Assembly: GCF_016863475.1 (NCBI RefSeq)
Contig: NZ_BOOY01000003.1
Coordinates: 62,001 to 126,000, forward strand
Reading direction: 5' to 3'
Source: Spirilliplanes yamanashiensis
GTDB taxonomy: Bacteria > Actinomycetota > Actinomycetes > Mycobacteriales > Micromonosporaceae
Length of the DNA: 64,000 nt
Shown here: one piece after another, positions 32,832-39,691 of the stretch
Position numbering within the stretch: position 1 is the first letter of the stretch
Layout: every line of letters starts with the position of its first letter
Program-made: the position numbers and the translations under genes
Notes under the pieces: model-generated
Told to the model about the DNA's origin: nothing
Seen by the model: only the letters and a program-made list of their open reading frames with translations
Databases searched by the model: none

Positions 32832-33487
32832 TCCTGCTGTCCGACCCGCGGGTCGCCGCGGTGCCGTCGGCCGACGACGGCGACCCGCTGGTGGACCTGC
32901 GGGACGTGCCGGAGCTGCTGCTGGACGGCCGGGCCGCGGACCCGGCCGGCACGTACGCGCTGCTGCGCGCGGCCGTGGTGGAGCGGCTGATCGCGGCGCA
33001 GGCGACGCTGCCGGTGGGGGTGCGGCTGCTGGTGGTGGAGGGGTACCGGCCGGTGGCGGCGCAGGAGGCCATCGTGGCCGCGTACCGGGCGGAGCTGCGG
33101 GCGGCGCATCCGGAGTGGACGGACGCGCGGCTGGCGGTGGAGACGAGCAAGTTCGTGTCGCCGGTCGAGGTGATGCCGCACGGCACCGGCGGCGCCGTGG
33201 ACCTGACGTTGTGCACGACGGACGGGGTGGAGCTGGACCTGGGCACGCCGGTCGACGCGACGCCCGAGGCCAGCGGCGACGCCTGCTTCTTCGCGGCGCC
33301 GGGCATCAGCGCGGCGGCGCGGGCCAACCGGCGGCTGCTGGCCGACGCGCTGGGCGGGGCGGGCCTGGTGAACTACCCGACGGAGTGGTGGCACTGGTCG
33401 TACGGCGACCGGTACTGGGCGTTGCTCACGGGTGCGCCGGCGACCCGGTACGGGCCGGTGCGCCCGGCCGCCGACGCGATCCGCTAG
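32828..33487 (+). CDS. VanX-type D-Ala-D-Ala dipeptidase (M15D)
   Basis: Encodes 219 residues from GTG 32828, overlapping the ligase stop (GTGA). All VanX-family features are visible: EGYRP with R74, the zinc ligands H118 and D125 in MPHGTGGAVDLTL, and E186-W-W-H189 (catalytic Glu and third zinc ligand). The enzyme would hydrolyse D-Ala-D-Ala in the cytosol, removing the normal dipeptide. In glycopeptide resistance this step lets a substitute dipeptide dominate. The stop TAG is shared with the convergent cbtA stop through the tetranucleotide CTAG. Confidence 0.9.
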   Translation: MILLSDPRVAAVPSADDGDPLVDLRDVPELLLDGRAADPAGTYALLRAAVVERLIAAQATLPVGVRLLVVEGYRPVAAQEAIVAAYRAELRAAHPEWTDARLAVETSKFVSPVEVMPHGTGGAVDLTLCTTDGVELDLGTPVDATPEASGDACFFAAPGISAAARANRRLLADALGGAGLVNYPTEWWHWSYGDRYWALLTGAPATRYGPVRPAADAIR

Positions 33488-34221
33488 GAGGGCGCGCCGA
33501 CCCGTTCCCGCGGCGTGGCGGGGGCGGCGGCGCGCTCGACGAGGGCCCCGAACGCCAGGCCGAGGGTGGCCCACACGGCGAGCTGGGTGCCGAGCGACGA
33601 CAGCCGGAACTCCCACATCACCAGGGCGGGGAACCCGTCCGGCACCGACTCGACCGACGGCAGCAGCATCAGCACCGCGCCGACGAACAGCACGTACGCG
33701 CCGACGGCGGCGAGGGTGGCGTTCCAGTCGCCGAGGCGGGCCCGCAGCGACCGGCCGAGGCTGACCGCGACGATCGCGGCGCCGACGGCGATGACGATCA
33801 TCAGCAGGTGCAGGACCGTGCGCTGGTCGAGAGTGGCCGGGTCGCCGGTGGCGGGCGGGTTGGCCGGGTACTTCAGGAACGGCACCAGCGCGGTGGTGAC
33901 GAAGCCGCCGAGGCCGACCAGCGCCGCGGTGGCCCGCGGCGAGAAGCGCCCGATCCGGCCGTACGCGATGGCGAACGCGATGCCGAAGAAGCCGCCGATG
34001 GCCAGCCCGTACACGATCGTGGCGGTGGCCAGGCCGACGGTGCTCTGCACGGCGCGGCTGACCAGTTCGTCGCCGTGGTCGTGCCCGCCGGCGGTGGCCG
34101 ACTCGAAGTCGATGGCGGCCTGCACCGGGCCGGACCCGAACACGCTGGCGACCAGGAACGCGACGACGCCGGCGACGGCGCCGACGAGCATGCCCTTGAC
34201 GAGCAGCGAGCGGACCGTCAT
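33484..34221 (-). CDS. cbtA: Cobalt transporter subunit CbtA
   Basis: Encodes 245 residues. It begins SLLVKGMLVGAVAGVVAF, typical of CbtA, and has about five to six membrane helices with a His-containing loop GGHDHGDELVSR and a later GFFGIAFAIAYGRIGR segment. CbtA with CbtB forms a predicted cobalt importer supporting B12 synthesis. It lies 14 bp downstream of cbtB behind a cobalamin riboswitch. Its stop overlaps the VanX-type gene stop. Confidence 0.9.
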   Translation of the reverse strand: MTVRSLLVKGMLVGAVAGVVAFLVASVFGSGPVQAAIDFESATAGGHDHGDELVSRAVQSTVGLATATIVYGLAIGGFFGIAFAIAYGRIGRFSPRATAALVGLGGFVTTALVPFLKYPANPPATGDPATLDQRTVLHLLMIVIAVGAAIVAVSLGRSLRARLGDWNATLAAVGAYVLFVGAVLMLLPSVESVPDGFPALVMWEFRLSSLGTQLAVWATLGLAFGALVERAAAPATPRERVGAPS

Positions 34222-34235
34222 GGCCGGGGCGCCGC

Positions 34236-34454
34236 TCAGTGGCACGGGAAGCCGAGCAGGTGCCGGCCGTCGTGCACGAACTCGTGCACGGTCTCGCCGG
34301 CGATGACGCTGAGCACACCCTGCTCGGCGCCCACGAAGTAGAGCAGCACCACGCCGAGCACGCTCGCGAAGGCGAGCCAGGGGGCCAGGGTGCGCCACGG
34401 GATGGCGACGGGAACCGGTGCGACGGCCGGTGCGGAGACAGTCGGGTGCGTCAT
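34236..34454 (-). CDS. cbtB: Cobalt transporter subunit CbtB
   Basis: Encodes 72 residues from ATG 34454 with a strong GGAGG site 5 nt upstream. It has one membrane helix (LAPWLAFASVLGVVLLYFVG) and the characteristic C-terminal His motif VHEFVHDGRHLLGFPCH, the predicted cobalt ligand. An upstream in-frame ATG at 34583 is inside the riboswitch and is not used. Confidence 0.92.
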   Translation of the reverse strand: MTHPTVSAPAVAPVPVAIPWRTLAPWLAFASVLGVVLLYFVGAEQGVLSVIAGETVHEFVHDGRHLLGFPCH

Positions 34455-34493
34455 GTGGACCTCCTCGGGATCACGCGTCCCAGTGCGGTGGCC

Positions 34494-34583
34494 GTGACGG
34501 TCGGAGGGTCTGACTCCCGGCGCTGGTCCGGTTACAGTGGCGCGACCGTGCCGGGCTCTCACCGGCTTCCGTCCAACCGTCAC
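34494..34583 (-). ncRNA. Cobalamin riboswitch controlling cbtBA
   Basis: On the minus strand, GTGACGGTT (34583-34575) pairs with GACCGTCAC (34502-34494) as the closing helix. Between them are the conserved blocks GGAAGCCGGTGAGAGCCCGGC and the B12 box GCCACTGT (complement of 34534-34541), then AGTCAGACC. These are hallmarks of the Cobalamin riboswitch family (RF00174). The core is only about 90 nt, shorter than usual. It ends 40 nt before the cbtB start, so the switch could mask the ribosome-binding site when B12 is plentiful. (The first block is 21 nt and is best read as GGAAGCC plus the following pairing arm.). Confidence 0.85.
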
Positions 34584-34645
34584 GCTGTACGCGGGACGCT
34601 ACGGTTGCCCTCGATCCCGTGTCAACCGGCGTCACAGGGGGTGAC

Positions 34646-35209
34646 GTGCGCCTCGTCCTGATCTCCCACGCCGCGACGGCCGCCGTCCGCGCGGCGGCGT
34701 TCCCGCGCGACGAGCCCCTCGACGCGGGTGGCCAGGCGGACGCGGCGGCGCTGGCGGGCGCGTCGTTCGGCCGGCTGCACCGGGTGCTGACGTCGCCGGC
34801 GCGCAGCTGCCGGGCCACCGCCACGGCGCTCCGGCTGACGGCCGAGGTGGAGCCGGCGCTGCGCGACGCGGACCCGGGCCGCTGGGCGGGCCGCGCCCTC
34901 GACGAGGTGGCCGCGGCGGAGCCGGACGCGGTGTCGGCGTGGGTGACGGACCCGGCGGTGGCGCCGCCGGGCGGCGAGTCGGTGGCGCAGGTGCGGGCCC
35001 GGGTGACGGCGTGGGCGGCCGGGCTGCCGGAGTCGTCGGGCGGCACGCTCGCGGTCACCCATCCGGCGGTGATCCGGGTGCTGGTGCTGGCGGCGCTGGA
35101 CGCGCCGGACACGGGCTTCTGGCGCCTGGACGTGCCGCCGCTGACCCGGACGGTGCTGCGCGGCCACGGCGACCGCTGGACGGTCCGCGCGGTCGCGGCG
35201 CCGATCTAG
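34646..35209 (+). CDS. Histidine-phosphatase-family protein next to cbtBA
   Basis: Encodes 187 residues from GTG 34646, which has GGGGG 5 nt upstream; an in-frame GTG at 34619 lacks a site. The fold is that of histidine phosphatases, but the usual RHG is SHA (LVLISHAAT, H8), so the first catalytic Arg is missing; the second His is in AVTHPAV. Position beside the cobalt transporter suggests a B12-related role such as a CobC-like alpha-ribazole phosphatase, though the Arg loss makes activity uncertain. Its stop overlaps the LysR stop through CTAG. Confidence 0.78.
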   Translation: MRLVLISHAATAAVRAAAFPRDEPLDAGGQADAAALAGASFGRLHRVLTSPARSCRATATALRLTAEVEPALRDADPGRWAGRALDEVAAAEPDAVSAWVTDPAVAPPGGESVAQVRARVTAWAAGLPESSGGTLAVTHPAVIRVLVLAALDAPDTGFWRLDVPPLTRTVLRGHGDRWTVRAVAAPI

Positions 35210-36057
35210 CGCACCACGTCGCGGGCCAGCGCCACGAAGGCGGCGACGGTGGGGTGCCCGGGCGGCTCGCGCCACGCCAGCAGCACGGTCACCGGCGGCG
35301 CGTCGGTGAGCGGCACGTACGCGACGGCGGGGTTCGGGTACGTCTCGGCGGTGGCCGTGGTGGTGACGCCGACGGCCCGGCCCGCCGCGATCGCCGACAG
35401 CCAGTCGTCGGTGTTGGCGACGGCGACGGTGGACACCGGCCGGGCGGCGCGCGGCCACAGGTCGAGGGTGGTGCTGCCGGAGACGGGGTTGACGGCGAGC
35501 GGGTCGCCGATCAGGTCGGCCAGCCGCAGCGCCGGCGCGGCGGCGAGCCGGTGGTCGGCGGGCACCACGGCCAGCCGGTCCTCGGTGGTCAGCGGCTCCA
35601 CGGTGATGCCGGGGCCGCCGAGCGGGCTGCGCAGCACCGCCACGTCCACCCGGCCCTGGGCGAGCCCGGCGCTGCGGTCGTCGATGCGCAGCAGTTCCAG
35701 CGGCACCTGCGGGTGCGCCTCGCGCCAGCGGCGCAGCAGCGCGGTGGTGCGCGCGCCCAGCGCCGACCAGGCGTGCCCGACCCGCAGCGGCCAGGTGCCC
35801 AGCCGGGCCGGGTCGAGCGCCTCGTCGGCGGCCGCCACCGCCAGGTACGCCCGGGCCCGGAACACGTGTCCCGGCTCGGTCAGCGCCAGGTGGTGGGTGG
35901 ACCGGTCGACGAGCCGGGCGCCGAGGTGGCGTTCGAGCTGGGCGAGCGTGCGGGACAGGGCGGGCTGCGTCAGGTGCAGGCGGGCCGCGGCCCGGGTGAG
36001 GCTGCCCTCCTCGGCGATGGCGAGGAAGGCCCGCAGGTGGCGCAGCTCGATGGTCAT
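35206..36057 (-). CDS. LysR-family transcriptional regulator
   Basis: Encodes 283 residues. The N-terminal helix-turn-helix is canonical (LRAFLAIAEEGSLTRAAARL, LTQPALSRTLAQLE) and is followed by a type 2 periplasmic-binding effector domain. It is divergent from the EamA transporter gene with 69 bp between starts, the classical arrangement for a LysR regulator and its target. The ligand may be the exported metabolite. Confidence 0.9.
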   Translation of the reverse strand: MTIELRHLRAFLAIAEEGSLTRAAARLHLTQPALSRTLAQLERHLGARLVDRSTHHLALTEPGHVFRARAYLAVAAADEALDPARLGTWPLRVGHAWSALGARTTALLRRWREAHPQVPLELLRIDDRSAGLAQGRVDVAVLRSPLGGPGITVEPLTTEDRLAVVPADHRLAAAPALRLADLIGDPLAVNPVSGSTTLDLWPRAARPVSTVAVANTDDWLSAIAAGRAVGVTTTATAETYPNPAVAYVPLTDAPPVTVLLAWREPPGHPTVAAFVALARDVVR

Positions 36058-36081
36058 GCGTGGCGAGCATAACCGCGGCGG

Positions 36082-36099
36082 AACCGGCATTTCCGGGTT
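36082..36099. promoter_or_regulatory. Probable LysR operator between the divergent genes
   Basis: AACCGGCATTTCCGGGTT has near-palindromic ends (AACC...GGTT, with GG/CC inside) and the T-rich centre typical of LysR boxes. It is 25 bp from the LysR start and 27 bp from the transporter start. Confidence 0.45.
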
Positions 36100-36126
36100 C
36101 GGCCGCGACTGCCTAGCGTCGCAGGG

Positions 36127-37020
36127 GTGACCGCCACGACGACCGCGCCCGTGACCGCCCCGCCCGGCCGCCCGCGGACCAGCCTCAGCGGCGTGGGGCT
36201 CGTGCTGGCCGCCGGATTCTCGGTGCACTCGGGCTCGGCGGTGGCGGCGTCGCTGTTCCCGCAGGCCGGGGTGTGGCCGGTCGTGGCGATGCGGCTGACG
36301 TTCGGGGCGGTGCTGCTGCTGGCGGTCTGCCGGCCGGCGATCCGGGGCCGCAGCCGCGCCGACTGGGGCGTCGTGGTGGCGTTCGGCGCCGTGCTGGCCG
36401 GCATGAACACGATCTTCTACGCGGCGATCGAGCGGATCCCGCTCGGCGCGGCCGTGACGCTGGAGGTGCTGGGCCCGCTGGTGCTGTCGGTGGTGGCGGC
36501 GCGGCGGGCGTCGGCGTGGCTGTGGGCGGTGCTGGCGCTGGGCGGGGTGCTGCTGCTCGGCCAGAGCGGCTTCGACCGGCTGGAGCCCCTGGGCGCGGCG
36601 CTCGCGCTGGTGGCGGGCGCGTTCTGGGCCGGCTACATCGTGCTGAGCGCCCGGGCCGGCAGCCGGTTCCCGAAGGCGGACGGGCTCGCCCTGGCGATGG
36701 TGGTGGCTTCCGTGCTGACGCTGCCGCTGGGCGTCGCCGGGGCCGGCACGGCGCTGCTGGAGCCGCCGGTGCTGGCGCTCGGCCTGACCGTGGCGCTGCT
36801 GTCGTCGGTGCTGCCGTACACGTTGGAGCTGATCGCGCTGCGGCAGCTGCCGACGGCGACGTTCGCCGTCCTGATGAGCCTCGGCCCGGCGATCGCGGCG
36901 GGCGCCGGCCTGGTGATCCTCGGCCAGGCGCTGACCTGGTCGGAGCTGGCCGCCGTCGGGCTGGTCGTGGTGGCCAGCATCGGCGCGGTCCGGTCGGGTG
37001 GGCGGCGCGTGGCCGCGTAG
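36127..37020 (+). CDS. EamA-family (RhtA-like) metabolite exporter
   Basis: Encodes 297 residues from GTG 36127. About ten membrane helices and two EamA repeats are evident; GLVLAAGFSVHSGSAVAASL at the start and GPLVLSVVAARR in the middle are typical of RhtA-type threonine/homoserine exporters. It probably exports amino acids or related metabolites. The adjacent LysR gene and the putative box between them suggest inducible expression. Confidence 0.88.
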   Translation: MTATTTAPVTAPPGRPRTSLSGVGLVLAAGFSVHSGSAVAASLFPQAGVWPVVAMRLTFGAVLLLAVCRPAIRGRSRADWGVVVAFGAVLAGMNTIFYAAIERIPLGAAVTLEVLGPLVLSVVAARRASAWLWAVLALGGVLLLGQSGFDRLEPLGAALALVAGAFWAGYIVLSARAGSRFPKADGLALAMVVASVLTLPLGVAGAGTALLEPPVLALGLTVALLSSVLPYTLELIALRQLPTATFAVLMSLGPAIAAGAGLVILGQALTWSELAAVGLVVVASIGAVRSGGRRVAA

Positions 37021-37034
37021 GCGATCATGGCGCG

Positions 37035-38051
37035 ATGGCGAGGGTCGCGTTCATCACGCGCGGGCACGGGTTCGGCCACGCCGCCCGCGACCTGCTGGTC
37101 GTCGAGGCGATGCGGCGCGCCGACCCGGGGCTCGACCTGCACCTGGCGGCGTCCGGCACCGGCGCCGAGTACTACCGGCGGCGCGGCGTCGCCTTCACCG
37201 ACCTGGGCATCCCGGACGAGCGCGACACGGGCGAGGCGGCCGGGCGGGCGGTGTTCGCCCACCTGACCGGCCTGCCCCGCCCCGACCTGGTGGTCGTCGA
37301 CGAGGTGATGTGGGCGCTGCCCATCTGCCGGCGGGTGCTGCGCACGCCCTGCGTGCTGCTCACCGACTGGTTCTACGGCGAGATCGGGCTCCCCGCGCTC
37401 GACCGCACGATGAACCAGGCCACCGAGATCGTCGTCACCGACTTCCCCGACGCGCACCCGCTGCCGCCGGACATCACCGTGCCGGTCACGTTCAGCGGCC
37501 CGATCGTGGCGCCGCTCGACCTGCCGCGCGCCGACGCCCGCGCCGCGCTCGGGCTGGACGCGGCGGCGTTCACCGGGGTGCTGACCCTCGGCGGGATGCC
37601 GGACCGGCCGGACGCCCGCGCGATCGCGGACCTGGTGGCCGCGGCCTGGCGGGCGCACGCCGCCCCCGGCGACCGGCTGGTGGTGCTCGCGGACGGCGAC
37701 GGCGACGACCGGGTGACCTACGCCGGGGTCAGCGACGAGCCGGAGCGCTGGTTCCGGGCCGCCGACGTGGTGCTCGCCGACGCCGCCGGGTTCACCGTGT
37801 GCGAGCTGACCCGGCACGGCGTGCCGACGGTGGCCGTGCGCACCGGGCGGCTCAGCGCCGGGGTGCACGCCCGGCTCGGCGTGCTCGAACGGGCCGGCCT
37901 GGTGTCCACCCTGGACGCGGGCGACAGCCCGGCCGCGCTGTGGGCCGGCGTGACCGCCGCCGTCCGCGCGGAGCCGCCCGCCGCCGGCGCCCTGGCGTGG
38001 GGGGACGCGGACGCCGTCGCCGCCCGCTGCCTACGGCTCCTGCAGGCCTGA
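37035..38051 (+). CDS. Glycosyltransferase-like protein (GT-B/MurG-like fold)
   Basis: Encodes 338 residues. It begins RVAFITRGHGFGHAARDLL, the glycine/His-rich N-terminus common to GT-B enzymes of the MurG/UGT type. The C-terminal half has a donor-site-like region (WFRAADVVLADAAGFTVCE, RHGVPTVAVRTG). A nucleotide-sugar donor is likely but unproven. It starts 14 bp after the EamA gene and overlaps the convergent flavoprotein gene by 21 bp. It may belong to the RiPP cluster that begins there, but this is uncertain. Confidence 0.75.
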   Translation: MARVAFITRGHGFGHAARDLLVVEAMRRADPGLDLHLAASGTGAEYYRRRGVAFTDLGIPDERDTGEAAGRAVFAHLTGLPRPDLVVVDEVMWALPICRRVLRTPCVLLTDWFYGEIGLPALDRTMNQATEIVVTDFPDAHPLPPDITVPVTFSGPIVAPLDLPRADARAALGLDAAAFTGVLTLGGMPDRPDARAIADLVAAAWRAHAAPGDRLVVLADGDGDDRVTYAGVSDEPERWFRAADVVLADAAGFTVCELTRHGVPTVAVRTGRLSAGVHARLGVLERAGLVSTLDAGDSPAALWAGVTAAVRAEPPAAGALAWGDADAVAARCLRLLQA

Positions 38052-38609
38052 CCGGCAGCGTTCCAGGAACATCAGCGCCGTCGGGAACGGCGCCGGCACC
38101 CACGCGTCGTCGCGGCCCGTCGTCGCGCTGGGCCCCGGCCGGGGCGGCACGATCGCCACGTTCGGCCGCTCCTTGAGCAGCGCCACGTGCCGCCGCACCG
38201 CGGGCGACTCCCACCCGCCCGGCGGCAGCGCCGGGGCCAGCACCACCGGCGCGGTCGTGCACTGCAGCGCCAGCAGGGCGGGGGAGTCGCCCAGGCCGTT
38301 GGCGAGGCGGCCCAGCAGGTGCAGCGTCGCCGGGAACACCGCCATCCCGTCGGCCCACCGCTCCCACTCGAGGTGCCGGGCGCCGCCGCCCTCGGGCCAC
38401 TCGTCGGTGTGCACCTCGCCGTGCGACAGCGCCGCCAGCGCCTCGGCGGAGACGAAGCGCCGGGCGGTGCGGGTCAGCACGATCCGGGTCTCCAGCTCCG
38501 GGTACGCGGTGCGCAGCCACGTGACCCAGAACGGCAGGAACGCCACGTTGAGGGCGCCGGCGCCGATCAGCAGCAGCCGGCGTACCCCCAGCTCGGGGGC
38601 CTCAGCCAC
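38031..38609 (-). CDS. HFCD-family flavoprotein (LanD/EpiD or Ppc-decarboxylase-like)
   Basis: Encodes 192 residues from GTG 38609. HFCD signatures are present: the active-site His in GARHLEWERWADG, the FMN-binding stretch AVFPATLHLLGRLANGLGD followed by SPALLAL, and a substrate-clamp-like region LPPGGWESPAVRRHVALL. EpiD-type members oxidatively decarboxylate a C-terminal Cys of peptides; Dfp/CoaC members act on phosphopantothenoylcysteine. It is a stand-alone domain without the CoaB half, so a housekeeping CoA role is unlikely. It overlaps the PIG-L gene by 8 bp and is close to a precursor peptide that ends in Cys. Confidence 0.85.
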   Translation of the reverse strand: MAEAPELGVRRLLLIGAGALNVAFLPFWVTWLRTAYPELETRIVLTRTARRFVSAEALAALSHGEVHTDEWPEGGGARHLEWERWADGMAVFPATLHLLGRLANGLGDSPALLALQCTTAPVVLAPALPPGGWESPAVRRHVALLKERPNVAIVPPRPGPSATTGRDDAWVPAPFPTALMFLERCRSGLQEP

Positions 38610-39294
38610 GGCGCACCCGCCAGGCGTACTCGACCCCGAGCAGGTCGTCGTCGAGCAGCCGGCCGCCGAGCGTGCGGTCGAGCGGGCCGAGCTGCGAGGC
38701 GTAGCAGGACACCGCCGCGCGCTTGCGGGCCAGCTCGCCGCCGGTCAGGGTGCGCACCACCGGCTCCGGGTCGGCCGAGGGCACCCGGCGGGCGAACCAC
38801 GACGCCAGGTCCTCACCGGACCGGGTCAGGTAGACGTGGTACGGGTACTCCGCGTACAGCCACACCGACGGCACCGCCGCGCGGGCCAGCGCCGCGAACG
38901 CCGCGCTACGCACGGTGGCGTGGTCGGGGTTGCCGTAGACCGCCGCCGGCACCCACACCTCGGCCGCGCCGGCCGTCAGATCGGCCAGCCCGGCGGTGAG
39001 CGCTGCGACGTCCAGCGGCTCGTCACGGTGGTGCTGCTCGGCGAAACCGAGGTGCCGGGCGGTGGCGCCGGCGAGCGCCGCGGCCGCCTCGTCCTCGGCC
39101 CGGCGGGCCGCCATCAGGTCGCGGGACGATGACGCTCCGCAGTCGGCGTCCCAGGCGGACAGCACGCCCGGGCGGGCCGGCGAGGCCGTGAAGACCGTCG
39201 CCGCGACGCCGCCGGCCAGCGCGCCGAAGCAGGACAGCGCCACGTCGTCCAGATGCGGTGAGAGCAGCACTTTCGCGCCTGGTTCGACTGTCAT
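38602..39294 (-). CDS. PIG-L (LmbE-like) family deacetylase
   Basis: Encodes 230 residues; ATG 39294 is preferred over GTG 39297, with GGGGGTG upstream. The metal motif LSPHLDDVALSC is intact near the N-terminus and the distal YGNPDHATVRSAAF supplies the further His ligand. PIG-L enzymes remove acyl groups from amino sugars or related amides (mycothiol and antibiotic pathways). It is coupled to the HFCD flavoprotein and divergent from the RiPP precursor, sharing its control region. Confidence 0.88.
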   Translation of the reverse strand: MTVEPGAKVLLSPHLDDVALSCFGALAGGVAATVFTASPARPGVLSAWDADCGASSSRDLMAARRAEDEAAAALAGATARHLGFAEQHHRDEPLDVAALTAGLADLTAGAAEVWVPAAVYGNPDHATVRSAAFAALARAAVPSVWLYAEYPYHVYLTRSGEDLASWFARRVPSADPEPVVRTLTGGELARKRAAVSCYASQLGPLDRTLGGRLLDDDLLGVEYAWRVRRG

Positions 39295-39323
39295 CACACC
39301 CCCGCTCGGTCGATGCGTTCCCT

Positions 39324-39353
39324 ACCATACGTGAGAATCTTGACATGTATGGT
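39324..39353. promoter_or_regulatory. Inverted repeat in the divergent RiPP control region
   Basis: ACCATAC (39324-39330) and GTATGGT (39347-39353) are perfect inverted 7-bp arms with centres 23 bp apart, matching two turns of the helix. A TTGACA hexamer (39340-39345) lies between them. The element is 84 bp before the precursor ATG and 30 bp from the PIG-L start, so it could coordinate both transcripts. No regulator gene is in the cluster. Confidence 0.6.
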
Positions 39354-39437
39354 CACCAATGGTTCGGTCTTATGCGGCGCGCTCGATAATTCCGCAGCGT
39401 GATCGCCGCACCGGTCCCTACCCTCCAGGGAGACACC

Positions 39438-39620
39438 ATGCCCGAGCAGCACGCAACGCTGGACCTCGACGCCCAGGACGTCACCGACGCCTCCTGGGAG
39501 GACCTGGTCCAGACGATGATGGAGGACGAGCTGGACGCCGTCACCATCCAGGCCGGCACCATCTGCGGGTGCTCCTGCGCCTCCTGCTCCTGCGCCAGCT
39601 GCACGAGCTGCGGCTGCTGA
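39438..39620 (+). CDS. RiPP precursor peptide with Cys/Ser-rich core (azole-type)
   Basis: Encodes 60 residues from ATG 39438 with AGGGAG 6 nt upstream. Residues 1-42 form an acidic leader (DLDAQDVTDASWEDLVQ...ELDAVTIQAGTI). Residues 43-60 read CGCSCASCSCASCTSCGC: eight Cys, six Ser/Thr, two Gly and two Ala, ending in Cys. This is the pattern of peptides whose Cys/Ser/Thr become thiazoles and oxazoles. The leader is adjacent to a YcaO gene and its partners. It resembles thiazolylpeptide-type or linear-azole precursors; no dehydratase for a thiopeptide macrocycle is present in the window. Confidence 0.9.
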   Translation: MPEQHATLDLDAQDVTDASWEDLVQTMMEDELDAVTIQAGTICGCSCASCSCASCTSCGC

Positions 39621-39623
39621 GAC

Positions 39624-39649
39624 GGCGGCCAGCGGACCGCCCGGCCGCC
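39624..39649 (+). terminator. Attenuator-like hairpin between precursor and YcaO genes
   Basis: GGCGGCC (39624-39630) and GGCCGCC (39643-39649) form a perfect 7-bp GC stem with a 12-nt loop, starting 4 nt after the precursor stop. A leaky hairpin here would allow more precursor than enzyme transcripts. The remaining gap to the YcaO start is GC-rich with no other feature seen. Confidence 0.5.
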
Positions 39650-39691
39650 GCCCGCCGGCGACCGGGCGGCAGCCCCGTCCGGACCCTCCCC

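Noticed and set aside
30730-33487. Classification as vanHAX
   Set aside because: There is no D-lactate dehydrogenase (VanH), and the ligase omega-loop has the KY form rather than that of D-Ala-D-Lac ligases.
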